From Tausonia pullulans (taxonomy: Eukaryota; Basidiomycota; Tremellomycetes; Cystofilobasidiales; Mrakiaceae), in NCBI GenBank assembly GCA_951802195.1, contig OX637622.1, forward strand, positions 682,001 through 746,000: DNA of 64,000 nt, written 5' to 3'. Below the pieces are notes generated by a model. The model was given only the letters and a program-made list of their open reading frames with translations. It had not been told where the DNA came from and did no database searches. A program made the translations under genes and the position numbers. Positions 13,052 to 25,159 of this stretch are shown piece by piece (positions within the stretch are counted from its first letter, which is position 1; every line of letters starts with the position of its first letter).

Positions 13052-14078
13052 CTACTTGCTTCCATTAAAGAGCCACGAGAACATGCCGCCCTTCTTCTCG
13101 CCCCCGACCTTCTCAGGCTTGCCCTCAAGAGGGTCTGCGCCACTCCGCTCGCCCGCGACGACGTCCTCGCTGCCGGTCTGCCTCGCGTGCTCCTCCCGCG
13201 ACGGCTTGATCTTTTGAGCGAGCTCCGGCGAGTGAGGGTCTATCGACGACCGCTCGCTCGCGACGACGTCCTCAGAGTGGGTCGCCCCGAGGTGCGCCTC
13301 GTCCTCGGCTGTCGGCTTGGGCTTGAGCTGCTGGGCGAGCTCAGGGGAGTGCGGGTCCAACGAAGAGCGTTCGGAGGCGACGACATCCTCGGATGCGGTC
13401 TGCTGGGGACTCTGAGATAGGGCACGAATGAGTGTCAACTGAGCGACGGAGGACCGGTGGCCAAGCGAGCGAATGACGACGCACAGAGGGGGCCTCCGAT
13501 GAGGCAGAGGTAAGGGCAGCGGGCGTGAAGAGGTCCTTAAGCGTCTACAAAAAGAAGACAGCATACTGTCAGATCTCTGTCTCTTGACCTGTTTCCGCAA
13601 GCTGAGAACCAGCAAGACGCACAGCAGGGTTGATCTGGAGACGCTGCATGGACTTCGCGAGGCTCTGCATCGAGTCCCGGATCTCCGGGTCGGCGAGCAG
13701 CTTAGCCATCTCGATCATGCCGGGGGGCTTGGTGGTGTCGAAGTCTGGAGCAAGGGTCGAAGCAGAACAGACACCGTCAGTCTCGCTTATCGACAGGCTC
13801 GCTGGCCTTCTCTCGTCTCGTTCAGCCCAACTCTACGAACTCTTTGCAACAAGCTGCTTCTGGATCTGTAGCATCGCTGTGCGAGCCTCCTCGTCCTGGG
13901 TAAGCTTCTGAATATCCGGGTTGCTAGCGATCCGGGAGACGGCCTCGGCCGTGACGCCCGGGGGCAGCATCGACGGGGTGGGCGCCTGGACGGCGTACGT
14001 CGCTCTGACGCGAGCGATGGTGGTTGGTCGGATCGCGGCACGGGCGAGGGCGGGGCGAGCGACGGAGAGAGCGAACAT
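13052..14078 (-). CDS. predicted mitochondrial protein with STI1-like segments and SEDVVA repeats
   Basis: I do not recognise a named family. Four exons are visible. The first starts at 14078 with MFALSVARPALARAAIRPTT, an Arg/Ala-rich, acid-free presequence typical of mitochondrial import. It continues into a helical segment containing NPDIQKLTQDEEARTAMLQI. Exon 2 (about 13745-13620) carries MIEMAKLLADPEIRDSMQSL, which resembles an STI1/heat-shock-chaperonin-binding helix pair. After a short third exon the last exon (from about 13410) holds three copies of a repeat, SEDVVASERSS, SEDVVASERSS and SEDVVAGERSG. The first two are followed by DPHSPELAQ and a basic IKP or LKP. The chain ends GGMFSWLFNGSK. 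The total is roughly 260 residues. A mitochondrial location and a chaperone-binding role are inference. Confidence 0.75.
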
Positions 14079-14652
14079 GGCCGTGAGGGAGAGGAAAGGT
14101 GGAAGGGGAGGTGGGATGAAGCGATGAGAAGGGAGGGGTGAGGTGATGATGATTGTTGGAAGGGAAGGAGGCCAAGAGAGAGCAAAGACAGAAGCCTTTT
14201 CCGTCTCGTGCGCCGTCGCCGCCTCCTCCCCGCGCGGCTAGCAATGACGTCTCACTCCTCCTGGGCGCAGACAGACCACTGTCACATCCCGAATCAATGT
14301 TGACTGTGCGGCGAGCCAGGCGCGAACCCCAGACCCGCGGCGCCAGAAGCAACCTGGGTTTTATCAGGAGAGCTCATCCTTTCTATGGATGCCACTTGCT
14401 TTCTTATCGATGCGCGCGCTCAGATCGAACGTATCTTTTTCATCTAGATTGGGGTGGCGTTTGTTTCTTGTATTTCGTCGAGTCCGTTCAACTCACTCCC
14501 TCTCTTCCTCCCACTGTCCTTCCCTGACCTTTTCGTTCTCTTCCTCCTGCCTCACTTTGATTAAGAGTTGTGTTCCTGACGCAGATAAGACGGGCCGAAT
14601 AAGAGCGAACTACATCCTCCTCCTCCTTCCTTCCTCCTAGCAGAGAGCGGGA
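14079..14652. other. pyrimidine-rich leader of the SEDVVA gene and 3' flank of ERV14
   Basis: The minus strand is strongly C/T-rich from 14079 to about 14180, the presumed leader of the downstream minus-strand gene. The remainder (about 14200-14650) is the ERV14 3' flank. No coding or RNA gene signal was found. Confidence 0.45.
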
Positions 14653-16044
14653 TTACTCGTCTGTACGAGAGGGAACACATGGACCTCAGTCAACGCGCGT
14701 CATCGGCTGCGAACCCGAAGGAGACTGGGGCAACTTACCGGCGATGAGAGCGAGGATCATCCGGTAGAGGTAGTAGAAGAAGGAGAGGAGGTAAAACCCG
14801 AGCTTGATAAAGCACTCCTTCTTGTGTCCCGACAGCTAGAGGGGGGAAACAGAGAGATTCGAGTCAATGGGTAAACCGCACGTGGTTGCGAGGCCGCTCT
14901 TATCGCAATAACAAGAGAGCCACGCACCGTCCGGAAGATCTCGGTCGCGTCATACGACTGCTGCTTGTTGATGATCCTGCAAGGAGAGGAAAGGAAGAGA
15001 CGAGTCAGTGTCCCGGAGAGAAAGCGACAGCATCCGCGCACGAGGAAGCGGTGACGTCGGACGCATCTCCCTCCTCAATCGTCCCCCACAACGCCGCCCC
15101 CCCCCCACCCGTCTCTCAAATCGGGAGAAGCGAGATACAAAGACAGCGAAGGGGAGGAAGATCAACGATGGCAAAGACCGCATAGAAGACGTTGAATGCA
15201 CCCTCGTTTGCCACGGCCCCAACCTCCCTCTGCCGAGCACGGAGAGAAGGGGAAGAAGAGGAAGGGCCTCGACTCGATTCGACCCGGGTCGTCGTTGACG
15301 GAAACACGCGCTGAACCCGCACCAAGAGCGCTGGGAAACTCACTTGTTGGCATTAAAGGCGACGAGGGGCGCATTCAACAGAAACGCGACCCATTGACCC
15401 GAGAGGAGGAAGATGGTCGTGAGGAAGGCGTGGGCAATCATCTCGGGGAGAACGAACTGAGGCGAGCGAGGTCGCGGCCGGAGGGGAATGGGTCAGCGCG
15501 AGGAAATGGAGAGACAGAGAGATAGGGATAGACTTGGTTGAGCTTGTTGCAGAGATCGATGGGGTTGACATAATCGCACTCAAGGTCTGATGGAGGAGCG
15601 CAGGGAAAGAGGAAGGTGAGTTCGAGGTCTCACAGCGGACCGAGCGGGACAAAGCAGGAGCCTGTCGTGCGACAAGCGAACGCGACGGGCCATTTGAGCG
15701 GACAAGGACGATGCCAGGCTCGCTCTCGGTAACACAAAGAAACAAAGATTCAGTGTACCAACCGGAGAACATGATGATCTGTGAGCCGTAAAGGAACGAG
15801 GAGAGCGCGCGCCTGAGGTCAGCACGACAGGAAGGTGATGGGACGAGGATCAAGTGCAAGCGGGCGAGGACGCACGAAGAAAACCATGGTGAAGAGGAGG
15901 ACGGCAGCAAGAAGCACGCCGAGGAGGAAGAGCCACCCTACAAAAACAGAGTAAGGAGAGGCGTCAGGACGATGGTTGCGATGGAAGAATGGGTATGCAA
16001 GAGTGGGGGGGGGGGGGGGATGACGGCGGACCTTCGCCGATCAT
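14653..16044 (-). CDS. ERV14: cornichon-family ER cargo receptor, Erv14 type
   Basis: The product is a small three-helix membrane protein that recruits transmembrane cargo into COPII vesicles at the ER. The coding sequence is scattered over six or so tiny exons. The first, at 16044, encodes only MIGEG. The next encode [20 protein letters not shown], then the family signature [20 protein letters not shown] (about 15770 to 15540) and [20 protein letters not shown]. After that come the [20 protein letters not shown] loop (about 14960-14840) and [20 protein letters not shown]. The end is reached by splicing from the GTAAGT near 14738 to a CAG acceptor near 14660, giving ALIADE and a stop. This matches the LIND ending of relatives; reading through that donor would give a longer, non-conserved tail. 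The first intron contains a 15-base C run on the coding strand. Confidence 0.92.
16005..16019. repeat. 15-base poly-G run in ERV14 intron 1
   Basis: Fifteen consecutive G on the plus strand, so a C run on the coding strand, fall in the first intron of the Erv14 gene upstream of its acceptor. It may act as part of the polypyrimidine tract and is likely to vary in length between isolates (inference). Confidence 0.8.
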
Positions 16045-16853
16045 GATAGAGAGAGTTGAGAGAAGAGGGTCGTGAAGAGAAGAGCTGAGAGGGGAGTAGC
16101 AGTTCAGCTTGAGTGCCGAACGAGGAGCAGAGTTAGAAGGGTGACGGGCCTGCTGACGTGATGGAAGGGTAGAGACAAGGTCGGTCGGTCGGGCGAGATG
16201 GTGGTGGTGAGCGGGAGAAACCGAGGGGCTGGCTGCAGCGCGCACGGGCGAGACCAAGCAGTCCCGCGCACGACAGGCCCGTGGGTGGGTGCGCCTGATT
16301 CAAATCGACTGAGCCTGGCCTCTGCCTCGGATCTTTCCATGCGCAAAGGAAAGCAAAGCCGACCGTCATGTTCTTTCCCGGGGGTATAGAGCGAGGGTCA
16401 TTCGTGACGAGAGGAAGCACGGTGGAGGGGGTCGTGTCAAGTCAATCAGGAGGAGGATTGAAGGGGGTGGAGCGAAGGGAGACGGTCGGAAAAGACTGGA
16501 GACTAGAGGGGGAGGGTAGGAGGACGAGGGCGAGGACGACGAGTGAGGGGAGTGTGGTTGAGGGAGTTTCAAGGGAGGAGGAACGACGGCGGACAAAGGG
16601 GACTGCGAAAGAAGGGACGGAGACGAAACGAGAAAGGCAAGAAAAAGGGAAAGAGGGGGATGGGATGCATAGGCGGTGATGGATGGTGCCGTCCGCCGTT
16701 CCTTCTACCGGATCGAGATCGAAAAAAAGCAGAGCAGGTGAGCGAAAGAGGGTGACGGGGGAGATGGAACTCCATCGCTCTTCTCTTGTCGCGCGTGCTG
16801 CTCCTCTATGAAATACGTTTTCCTCTTCCCTGTGGAACGATCCCGCCTGGGAA
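16045..16853 (-). promoter_or_regulatory. pyrimidine-rich upstream region of ERV14
   Basis: On the minus strand most of this 800-base gap is C/T-rich, with long CCTCC and TCTTC blocks between about 16440 and 16680. It lies directly upstream of the ERV14 ATG and so holds its promoter and leader. The 3' end of the four-RRM gene borders it at 16854. No gene is seen inside. Confidence 0.5.
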
Positions 16854-19800
16854 CTACTCCTCCTCTTTGACGTCCCCAAGCTCGGCCGGATTGTCCTTCT
16901 TCACGGCGTCGGTAGCGAGGGGTCCAGAGGATTCCTTGGTCGCCGACAACTCCGCGGAGGGAGCGGCGGCGGTCGCCGATGATGCAGTGGTGGTGGCATG
17001 TTCAGAAGTAGCGGGAATGGCGTCGGCTACAACAGCAGCGCCCTCAGCGGTGGGTGAAGTAGCAGCAACAGGGGCCAAGGACGTGGACTGCGGCTGGGCG
17101 TGCGACTGGGACGGGTCGTGTCGCATCCGGGCGGCGCCTCCTCCGTTCGGGTTGAGGTTGGACCGAGGCGGATTGGCTGGTCATGGAGAGAGCAAGTTCA
17201 GCTGCGACCGAGAAAAGAGCTGCGAGAAGATCTGCCTCACCACAGCGGTCCTTGCCATACGCGACCTTGAGGCTAGAGTATTCGGGCTTGAGCCGAATTG
17301 CCTCGAGAGCCTTCATCGCGTTAGGGAGTGAGGTAAAGTTGACAAACGAGCAGCCCTTGTCCCGCAGGCTGTTGACAAGCTCAATGCTGGCGACGACGGG
17401 GCAAGCGTCAGAGGCGAGAGCGCGACTGACGAAAGCTAACGATGACCCGGACTCACTCTCCGTACTCGCTAAAGTCACGCCTGAGCCGCTCCTCTGAGTA
17501 CGTCTCAAAGTCGGTGATGCCCCCGACGTAGATGTTGCGGCTTGCGCCCGCCTGGACGGCCGCAGCTGTCGCCGGATGGAGGGCACCAGAGTGCTTGCCC
17601 CATCCAACCTTGAGCCGGCGCGAGTTGAGCATAAGACCTTGGAAGGTCGCGAGCTGGAAGAAGGCAGCGGCGGCAGCGGCGTCGACGAAGGTGACAAACT
17701 GACAGGGAGAGGACGTCTCGTTAACTTCGATCTGCCAGGATATGCTAAGATTGAACTCTGAGACGGACAGCAATGTGCTTATCCGGCATGTAGCGGATTT
17801 GAGCGAGCATACCACCACGGATGCAGTTGCAAAGCTCCTCGGGCGTCGTCTCCGGATGCAGGTTTCCGATGTAGATCTGGAACATGAGGCCATCAGCGAT
17901 TGGCCCTCCGGATGAGAGCGAAGAAGAGCGGCTAACTGTTCGATTCCCCGCTTGAGCCTGCATGAGGCCAATCCCTCCGCCCATATCCATACCCATCATG
18001 CCGCCGAAGGCACCAAATTGGGTTGGGAAGGCGGCCCCAGTTGCGGCCGCGTAGTTCATGAAGGGCGAGTTGGGGATCGGGACACCAACGGCTGCTTGTG
18101 CCTGTGCCTGAGCGGCCTGGACGGCGGCCTGTTGGGCTTTGGGACTGCGCGAGGAGGGGCATAGACATCCGTCAGACAGAGAACAGCGAGGAAAGGGTAA
18201 AGTAGGACAGCGAACGACGCACACATAGGCGCAGCGGTCCTTGCCATAGTTGACGCGCTTGCCCAGCCATTCAGGCTCGGTTGGAAGGGTGTTAACGACC
18301 TTGGCGGCCGTCGTGATGGTGAGGAAGTGGACGAAGCCAATGTTTTTGTCCCTGACGATCTTGACTTGGTCGATTGGTCCAAACCGACTCAGGTCGTCGC
18401 GGAGCGTCTGTTCGGTCGTCTCGTCGTCGAGACCACCCAGGTAGACGTTGCGAGTCGCCTGGTGCTGGGTAATGGCTTGGGCGACCTGGGCGGGGACGTT
18501 GGATGGCTTACCCCATCCAATCTTGAGCTCCTGGCCGTGGAGAGCAAGCTTCTTGACCGAAGCGTCGGCGTGGAAGGCCGCGGCGGTCGACCCATCGAGG
18601 AAGGAGATGAAGACACAGGACTTCTCGGGAAGGAGCCGGACAGACTCAATAGGTCCAAAGCGGACGAGGTTGAGGAGTTCATCGACCGAGGCATCGGCCG
18701 GGAGGTTGCCGACGTAGACCGTTCGGCCAGTCTGATTGTTGGCCGCGGCGGCTGGTGGAGATAAAAGACGCGCCTGGAGGGTCAGCGGTCTAGGTCCATG
18801 GGGACCAAGGCGATAGGCGAGATCTACTGATCTACTGACCAGCAGCAGCGGCAGCGGCAGCGGCTGGGCCTGTGGTGACGGCGAGAAGAGCATCGTCAGT
18901 TCGCCAGTCGTATGGAGGGGTGCGATCAGACGGGGGTTGACGACGCACCGTAGTTGCCCGTCATTTGAGCTGGGTTCATCGGTCCCATCCGCTGCTGTCC
19001 GCCAAAGCCACCCTGCAAGGATGGGAGCGCATGAGAGACGGCGAGTTAGCCCCAGTGTCATCGCAGAAGCTGAATAAATGTATACGGGGGGGATGCGGCG
19101 CAACTGGTACGCGCGCTTCCCTCCGCCGCCCAACCACCGGCATACATGCCAGCCAGAGCAAACGCACCATGCCCGCAACGCCAATCGACGGCACGCCAGG
19201 CATCATGCCGCTCATGCCGGCCATGATCTGCTGTTGTTGCATTGCCTGAATCTGCTGCTGAAGCTGCATCGCCTGGAGCTGGACCTGTTGCCCTCCTGCC
19301 GCCCCAGAAGCGGCCTCAGCGGCAGCTGTGGGAATACTGCCGTTCGGCTGCTGCTGACCACCAGCCCCCGCACCCGCAACACCCGCGCCGGCGCCACCAA
19401 CGACGACGGACGGCGGGGGCGGGAGGCCGTTGAAGCCGAACCCGCCGTTGACAAGCTTCGAGTTCTGGAGGAAGGGCGAGGCCGGGTTGGAGGCGCCCGA
19501 ATTGGCGGGGCCACCGCTATTGTTGGTGCTGGCATCCGGGAATCCGGCGACGGCGCCGACAAAGCCGTTACCCCCCTGCTGCTGATACTGAAGCAGCGGG
19601 CTGAGAGAGACACTCTGAGGAGGGGGCGGGAGAGAAGACTGGGACTGGGACGGCTGCTGCTGTCCCGGCTGCGGCTGCTGCTGCTGCGACGTGGAAGAGG
19701 AGGGACCGGATTGCATTCTGACGCGCTTTTTGGCGTCAAGGGGGGCCTGGGGAATGAGAGTCTGTGGGGTTTCGCCGGTGAGCGCTCTCTGTGGTTGAGG

Positions 19801-20400
19801 GCGGCGGGGTGATGGAGAAAGAGGGCAAGGGAGGGAGAACAAAAGGACGACGTCAACATGGCTGCTGTAGACGGGTCTCTGACCGACACTCGCTCGCTTC
19901 ATCAAGCTTGGCCGGGATATCGGACCCGTCACGTATGTACGTCCTCGGTCAATACACTCCCCCGGCAAGCCAGCCCAGGTGGGATGAGAGAAGAGGGAAA
20001 CCGGTCGGCGGCGCCCAACTTCCCAGCTGGCATCCGACGCCGTAACAGACAACTCGGCCTGTCTGCTCCATTCTCGAGAAAGAAAACAAACTTGGTGGGA
20101 GCCCTTCCCATCGAGTCCCACCGTAGCCTTCCTGCCAAAATTGTGATGCCGAGAAGGGAAGGAAGCACGCATGCATGCACAGTCCCCTCCCGACGTCGCT
20201 AGATGCCCGTGGCGGGGACCGACGAGCGGCAAGCGAGCGAGAAAGCCAGGCCACGATCGCACGAGGGCGGAGAGGCTCACCTTCATAATCTCGGTGTCAG
20301 AGCCAGCTGGGAACGAACCGGCACTGCCGAAATCTGGGTCATAGTGTGAGTGGTGGCCCGAGGAGGAGAGTAAGGGGAGGAGCGACGAAGCCGAGTTCAT
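16854..20400 (-). CDS. four-RRM RNA-binding protein, Nrd1/Msa type
   Basis: This is a cytoplasmic mRNA-binding protein related to S. pombe Nrd1 and Msa1, negative regulators of sexual differentiation. A short first exon at 20400 encodes [20 protein letters not shown] up to DTEIMK. It is followed by an intron of about 500 bases to an acceptor near 19790. Then comes a long low-complexity region rich in Gln, Pro, Gly and Ala (about 19780-18850). RRM1 has [20 protein letters not shown] (about 18720). RRM2 has [20 protein letters not shown] (about 18450) and ends in [13 protein letters not shown], a strong Nrd1 signature. RRM3 has [20 protein letters not shown] (about 17870), and RRM4 has [20 protein letters not shown] (about 17540), ending AYGKDRCG. 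The C-terminal tail is Ala/Ser/Thr-rich and acidic (DVKEEE). The Nrd1-type identity is well supported; targets in this organism are not known. Confidence 0.92.
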
Positions 20401-21653
20401 CGCGCGTCGCGGCCCAAGAAAGAGGAGGGATGGACGTCCGGTGGGGAGGGAGCGGAGGAAAGACGGATGGGGAGATGAAAGAGAAGAGAGAAGCAGAAGA
20501 AAGAGAGTTTAGAAGAGAAGAAGCAGCAACGGGAGACGTCCGGGATGGAGAGAGGAGGGCGAGGAGGGAGCGAGTCTCGCAATCAATGAGAGGGATGGAA
20601 GGGCGGGATGGGTAAAGGGAGAGCTCCTGGGAGCGACGGAGGAGCTTCCGACGCAACCCGGTCGGGGATGAGTGGGTGGGAGGAGAGCGGAAGAGGGTTG
20701 GGAGGGGAGGAACAGGGAGTGGGGGCGAAGGAGGAAGAGAGGAACGAACAAGGTGCGTGGTATGAGAACGAAGGGAGAAGACGCGAGGGCGAAGGCCGGC
20801 GACGAGGCTAGGATAGGAGACGATGCGAACGGAGAGGCAGCCAGGAGGAGCGAGGGAGATGGTCGTTGGAAGGTCGGCGAGGGCGTCCGTGCGAGGAGTG
20901 GACAAGCGCGGGATGGAGAGGTTGAGGTAGACAAAGAGGGGGGAAGCAGGCAAGGCGGGGGGAGGTACAACAAAGGGGCGGGCGTGAGCTCATGATGCAA
21001 GATAGTCGACAACATCCGAGTGATCTCGAACGCGACAAGCCAAACAGGGTCCTCCCGACAACGCGACGAGCGAACGAGGGGAGAGACCTATCTGGCCGAC
21101 GATAGAGGCGAGGAGGCCACGTCCGGCATGGCAAAGAAGCAGCCACGACGCTCACCTGCCAGGACCAGGCGGAGTTTCACGTGCGGGGTTGGGTCGCGAG
21201 CGCGAGTGAGGAGAGGGGGTCCATCGGGGGAGGGAGAAGAGGAGAGAGCAAGAGGTGGGCGCGCAATAGCAGACGAGCCGAAAGGAAGGGCAAGAGTGAC
21301 GCGTGAGTAGTGTCGAGCAGACTGGAGGGACGGGCCAGCCTGAAACTAGAGTGCACCTAGCGATGTCCGTCCGGGGGAAGAAAGTCGAGGGCGAAGAGGA
21401 AGGGAAGCGAGAGGCCAAAGGTCGGTGGTCGTCGAGGGGGGAGGGAAGGGCGCGAGCTGGCACGAGCATCTTGCCTGCCTGTGACGTCGACTCGCCTTGA
21501 TCGTTCATCCCTTGGCGACGATTATTAAGATAGAGAAGATATCATGTCCATTGTAATGGAGGTAGCGAAGAGAGGAGAGGGGGAAACCTGGGAATACTAG
21601 ACTAAGAAGAACGAGTAGGGTTATATGATCGACTGCACATGCGCACAAGAAGG
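20401..21653 (-). promoter_or_regulatory. long pyrimidine-rich leader/promoter of the Nrd1-type gene
   Basis: Upstream of the ATG at 20400 the minus strand is strongly C/T-rich for about 900 bases (20401 to about 21300), with many CTCC, TCTT and CCCT blocks and few purine stretches. Such leaders are common before genes in this window, but this is the longest. The segment from about 21500 is the 3' flank of the LRR gene. Open frames here are artefacts of base composition. Confidence 0.5.
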
Positions 21654-24119
21654 CTAAAAGACGCAGGGACCACACTCCGTGACTGTCTCCGTGAGATTGC
21701 CCACCTTGGTCTGTCTGTTGATGTTCCCAAATGCGCTCGTACCCTCGACTGAGCACTTGGTGAGCGTCTTGGAGGAGCACAGAGTCGACGGCAGCATCCC
21801 CGAGAGACCGGAGTTGCCGGCCAGTGAGAGCGTCTGCAGAGACTCCGGGAATGAGGAGGGCAGGGATGTGAGCGAGTTGGTCGTCACGAGGAGGGTCCGC
21901 AGGTTCGGAAGGGCGGTGGCAAGATCCGATGCCAGAGAAGCGAGCGAGTTGGACGAGATATCGCTGTGCCGCAAAGGCGATCCGTCAGTCAAGAACTGAT
22001 GGAGGCATCAAAGAATGGGCGAATACAGTGCAGCCTCACAGGTAGGTGAGCGACTTGGGCAGAAAGGCGACCTGGTTACCAGAGAGAGACTGACCTCGTA
22101 CTACCCTGAAGGACATGGATTGAGAGCGCCCGTGGTCAGCAAGCAAGCCTCTCGAAAGATTGATCCCCCAGCGCCCACGTAGGGGGACCCACAAAGTGGT
22201 GATGTTCGTCTCTCCGAGACCCGTAGGCAGGTTTGTCCCAAGCCCCTGATTGTTGATGAGAATCAAGCTTTGAAGAGCACTCATTCCGGCGAAGGCTGTC
22301 TTGGGGATTGGGGTATCGATTGACGTTGACTCGATGTAGAGAGACGTGAGCTTGGTGAGGTTGTACACGCTACCAGGAATAGATCCATCTGTTACTCGAG
22401 CAAGAGGTCAGCTCCAAGAATGTGATAAGGCTGAGACAGGAGCGGGCGTTGAAGACGAACAAGGTATGGCGTCGGCCGTCGAGCCCGTGATGGCGAGTGT
22501 TTGCAGTCCAACGAGGTTACCGATGGCAAAGGGGATCGAGTCTGGAATGGCTGGGTAGGTGAGGTTTCTGGATTGAGGAAGATAGTTCGTCAAAGACGTG
22601 AGGAGAAAGGTGGAGACTAGAGATGAGCGAGGAGAGATTTACAGCTGAACGACCCCCCCTCCTGTGTCGCATGTGATCCCGCCCCAAGTGCAGACGTTGT
22701 CTCCCGAGATTCCAAACCAGGGTGAGCCCTCTGAGTTTAGCGCGCCTCCGAGAGACGTCTTGCTTGCCTCGGAGGGCGCAGTCGCCTCGTAGATGGCTCG
22801 AAGCGCGCAGAACTGAAGAGCCTGGCCGACGCCCTTTGGACCGGTCAGTGAGACGGAGAGGAAGTCGTTTGGTGCCTTAGATAGGTGCTCATTGCATTCA
22901 GAGCAGTAGCGCGTGGCATTGGAAGGAGGGAAGGAGTTGAGGCATGAGGCAAGGTTGATGACCGGAGGGGCGGCGGAGGAGGTGGCCGCCGCCGCGACGG
23001 CGATGGAGGTTCGAGTGGACACCGGCACTGTGGCGGACTTGGACGAAAATAAGGTGGTCTTGGAGCCGTCCGAGAGGGTCACGGTTATGGCGGCGACGGG
23101 GACAGAGGTGGAAGCGAAGGAGCCTGACGAAGACGTCGAGGGCTTGTTGATGAGCTTCACGACGACGGTGACGGTGATTCCGATGATGAGGAGGAGAGAG
23201 AGAACGAGAAGTCCCTTTGAGAAAGCCAGCAGGAGGGGTCAGCAAGGGCGCGAGGGCGGGAGACGATCCGTCTTACCCCATACATCCGCTTCTTGCGTCG
23301 TTGCGCCTCCTGCTCAGGAGTCGTCCCCCACTTGCGGTCCTCCTGGTCGCCTCTGATCCCCCACCCATGCAACCTGCCCCCATTGATTCTTAACGGGCTC
23401 CAGGCCCTGAGCTCGGCAATGCCAACGTTGAGCTCTTCGGAGGAGGATCCGTCCGCGCGCGCGGCCTTGTCCCATCGAGCCTGATCGAGGGACCTGAGTG
23501 CCCTGGTTTCTTTCCCTTGCCCCGTCCTACCACCTCCACTACCGAGCCAGCGACGTGACAGACGCTTGGTGGCGGCGATGACAAAGGGCGTCGATGCATG
23601 CGAGACTGGGATGATCTGGGACACGGCGCGGTTTGGGTCACTGTGCCGGGAGGCGTCGTCTGGCGTGGGTGAGCGAGGACGGTGAAGAAAGGACGACGAG
23701 GAGGCGTGATGGTTATGGTAGTAGGTCGTTACCCGGGGGGACGGTGTGAGCGAGATAATCGGGTGGTTATCGTGCTGCCCCTGAGGATGGAGGCAAGAGG
23801 GAGAGAGGTCGAGTGGGGGAGGAGGAGGGTGATGGCGAGCGGCAAAGTGCTGGGAGAATGACGGCGGGAACCGGGGAAGGAGAGGCGGAGGCGGCGGTGG
23901 ATGGGCAAGAGCAGGACGATGCTGGTGCTTCTCGGCTGTGGAAAAGGAGTAGAGGGATGAGGTGGCGGTCTGACCAGAGCGACCGCGCTCATCGACGACC
24001 AAGGACGGAAAGGCTGGTCCCCAGGCCTTAGTAGAATAGAGCGAAGCCGTCGAGGCCTTATCGGCGAGGTCAGAGACCTGGCTTTCGCTAGATTGCGGGG
24101 CCTGGGGAGGAGAAGACAT
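21654..24119 (-). CDS. membrane-anchored leucine-rich-repeat protein, plant-type repeats
   Basis: I recognise the architecture but no named orthologue. The N-terminal roughly 285 residues (24119 to about 23290) are low-complexity, rich in Ser, Pro and His, and end in a basic EAQRRKKRMYG. After an intron a single hydrophobic segment, LLVLSLLLIIGITVTVVVKL (about 23215), would span the membrane, giving a type II topology. A Ser/Thr/Ala-rich stalk follows. Then comes a Cys-containing cap with FGISGDNVCTWGGITCDTGG (about 22690), which resembles the plant LRRNT motif C-W-GI-C. At least eight leucine-rich repeats follow in five exons, for example LPKSLTYLDISSNSLASLAS. The last part has ETVTECGPCVF and a stop at 21654. 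Secretion of the LRR domain outside the cell or into a lumen is inferred from the Cys pairs and NLT/NIT sequons. Confidence 0.82.
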
Positions 24120-25159
24120 CGAGGGAGAGGTAAGGGGAGAAATGAGGCGATGGACGAAAACAGGCCAGGGGGATGAGAGACTGCTATCGTTGAGTAGGAC
24201 AGAAGGAGTCGGGGAGGAAGAAGTCGTGGTTGAATCAAGGGAAGCAAGAAAAAAAACACCAAGGCTAGGAAGCAGGGCATCAGATCAAAGCAAGAGCATA
24301 GAGGTCGTCCTTTTGTGCTGCGAGAGAGAACAAAGGCAAGCGGCAAGGTCCGCCGACGAGACACAGGGGTCGTAACATGCCCTGCGCGTCTAGCGTCAGA
24401 GTCACCCTCACGCCGCTTTCGCATGCATGCATACTTGCGTACCCAGAACACCTGAAGAAGAGAAAAGGGATCCTTACTCTTCAGTGAGATAAGGTATCTG
24501 ACCTTCAAAGGGAGAAGAGGACGTGGTATCGACGGCGAGAGATGTGCGCGTGCCGTGTAGCTGGCTCGCCAGGCTAGCAGTCGAGAAGCACATGCCTAGA
24601 TCGGTTTAAATTTCATAGCTAGTAGAAACAGCGAAGGCCGAAGCGGCCCCAAGTCAGGACGGCTCGTCCTGCGCACGAACACGCTCTCGCGACCGAGTGT
24701 GTACAGCGCTCGCAGAGACGTCGCGAGAGAGATTAGCGTCGAGCTTAGTCCGAACAGCTTGTATCCCACCTCAAGCGAGTCTCGCCTGCAGAGTTTCAAG
24801 ATCGGTTAATGGTGATCGTTGGCTCGAGACCGTCATGGCCTCCCTCTGCCCCCCGCCCTTGTTCTCTCCGAGGAGGAAGTGGGGGAGACGAAGGAGAAAG
24901 CTCGGGCGACCCGTCATTCCACGACTTTGGCTGAGAGATTGCATGCGAAATCGATTTGAGAATGTTTCGCTAGCCTCTTTAAGAACTTTACATCGTGCTT
25001 CAAGATATCCGGCGCGACACCGTTGGCACGTCACCAAGGGCGGTCGCGCTTGGGTCGCGCCTGACTTTCTTTGTTGATCGAAAGTCGACGAGACGCGTCG
25101 ACTCCCAAACCACCACTACCACCTCACACATTCTCTACCCGCCTACCTCCCAATCCTGC
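24120..25159. other. shared upstream region of the LRR and TPX2-like genes
   Basis: This is a divergent promoter region about 1 kb long. Near 25090-25159 the plus strand is C/T-rich just before the ATG of the TPX2-like gene. A minus-strand open stretch at 24598-24790 follows a CTGCAG acceptor-like site and reads LEVGYKLFGLSSTLISLATS. It might be an upstream exon, but no donor or family match confirms it. Nothing else is visible. Confidence 0.4.

Noticed and set aside
14270-14350. tRNA-like B-box (GGTTCGCGCC on the minus strand)
   Set aside because: No matching A-box, anticodon stem or acceptor pairing could be formed around it.
23729-24508. 259-codon minus-strand open frame overlapping the LRR gene start
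   Set aside because: It is out of frame with the LRR protein and reads Arg/Leu/Ser/Pro repeats typical of a shifted frame of a Ser/Pro-rich exon.
24598-24790. Minus-strand exon-like stretch resembling the last helix of Pex11
   Set aside because: The similarity is limited to a few residues, no upstream exon or donor can be linked, and a 5' leader exon of the LRR gene is as likely.
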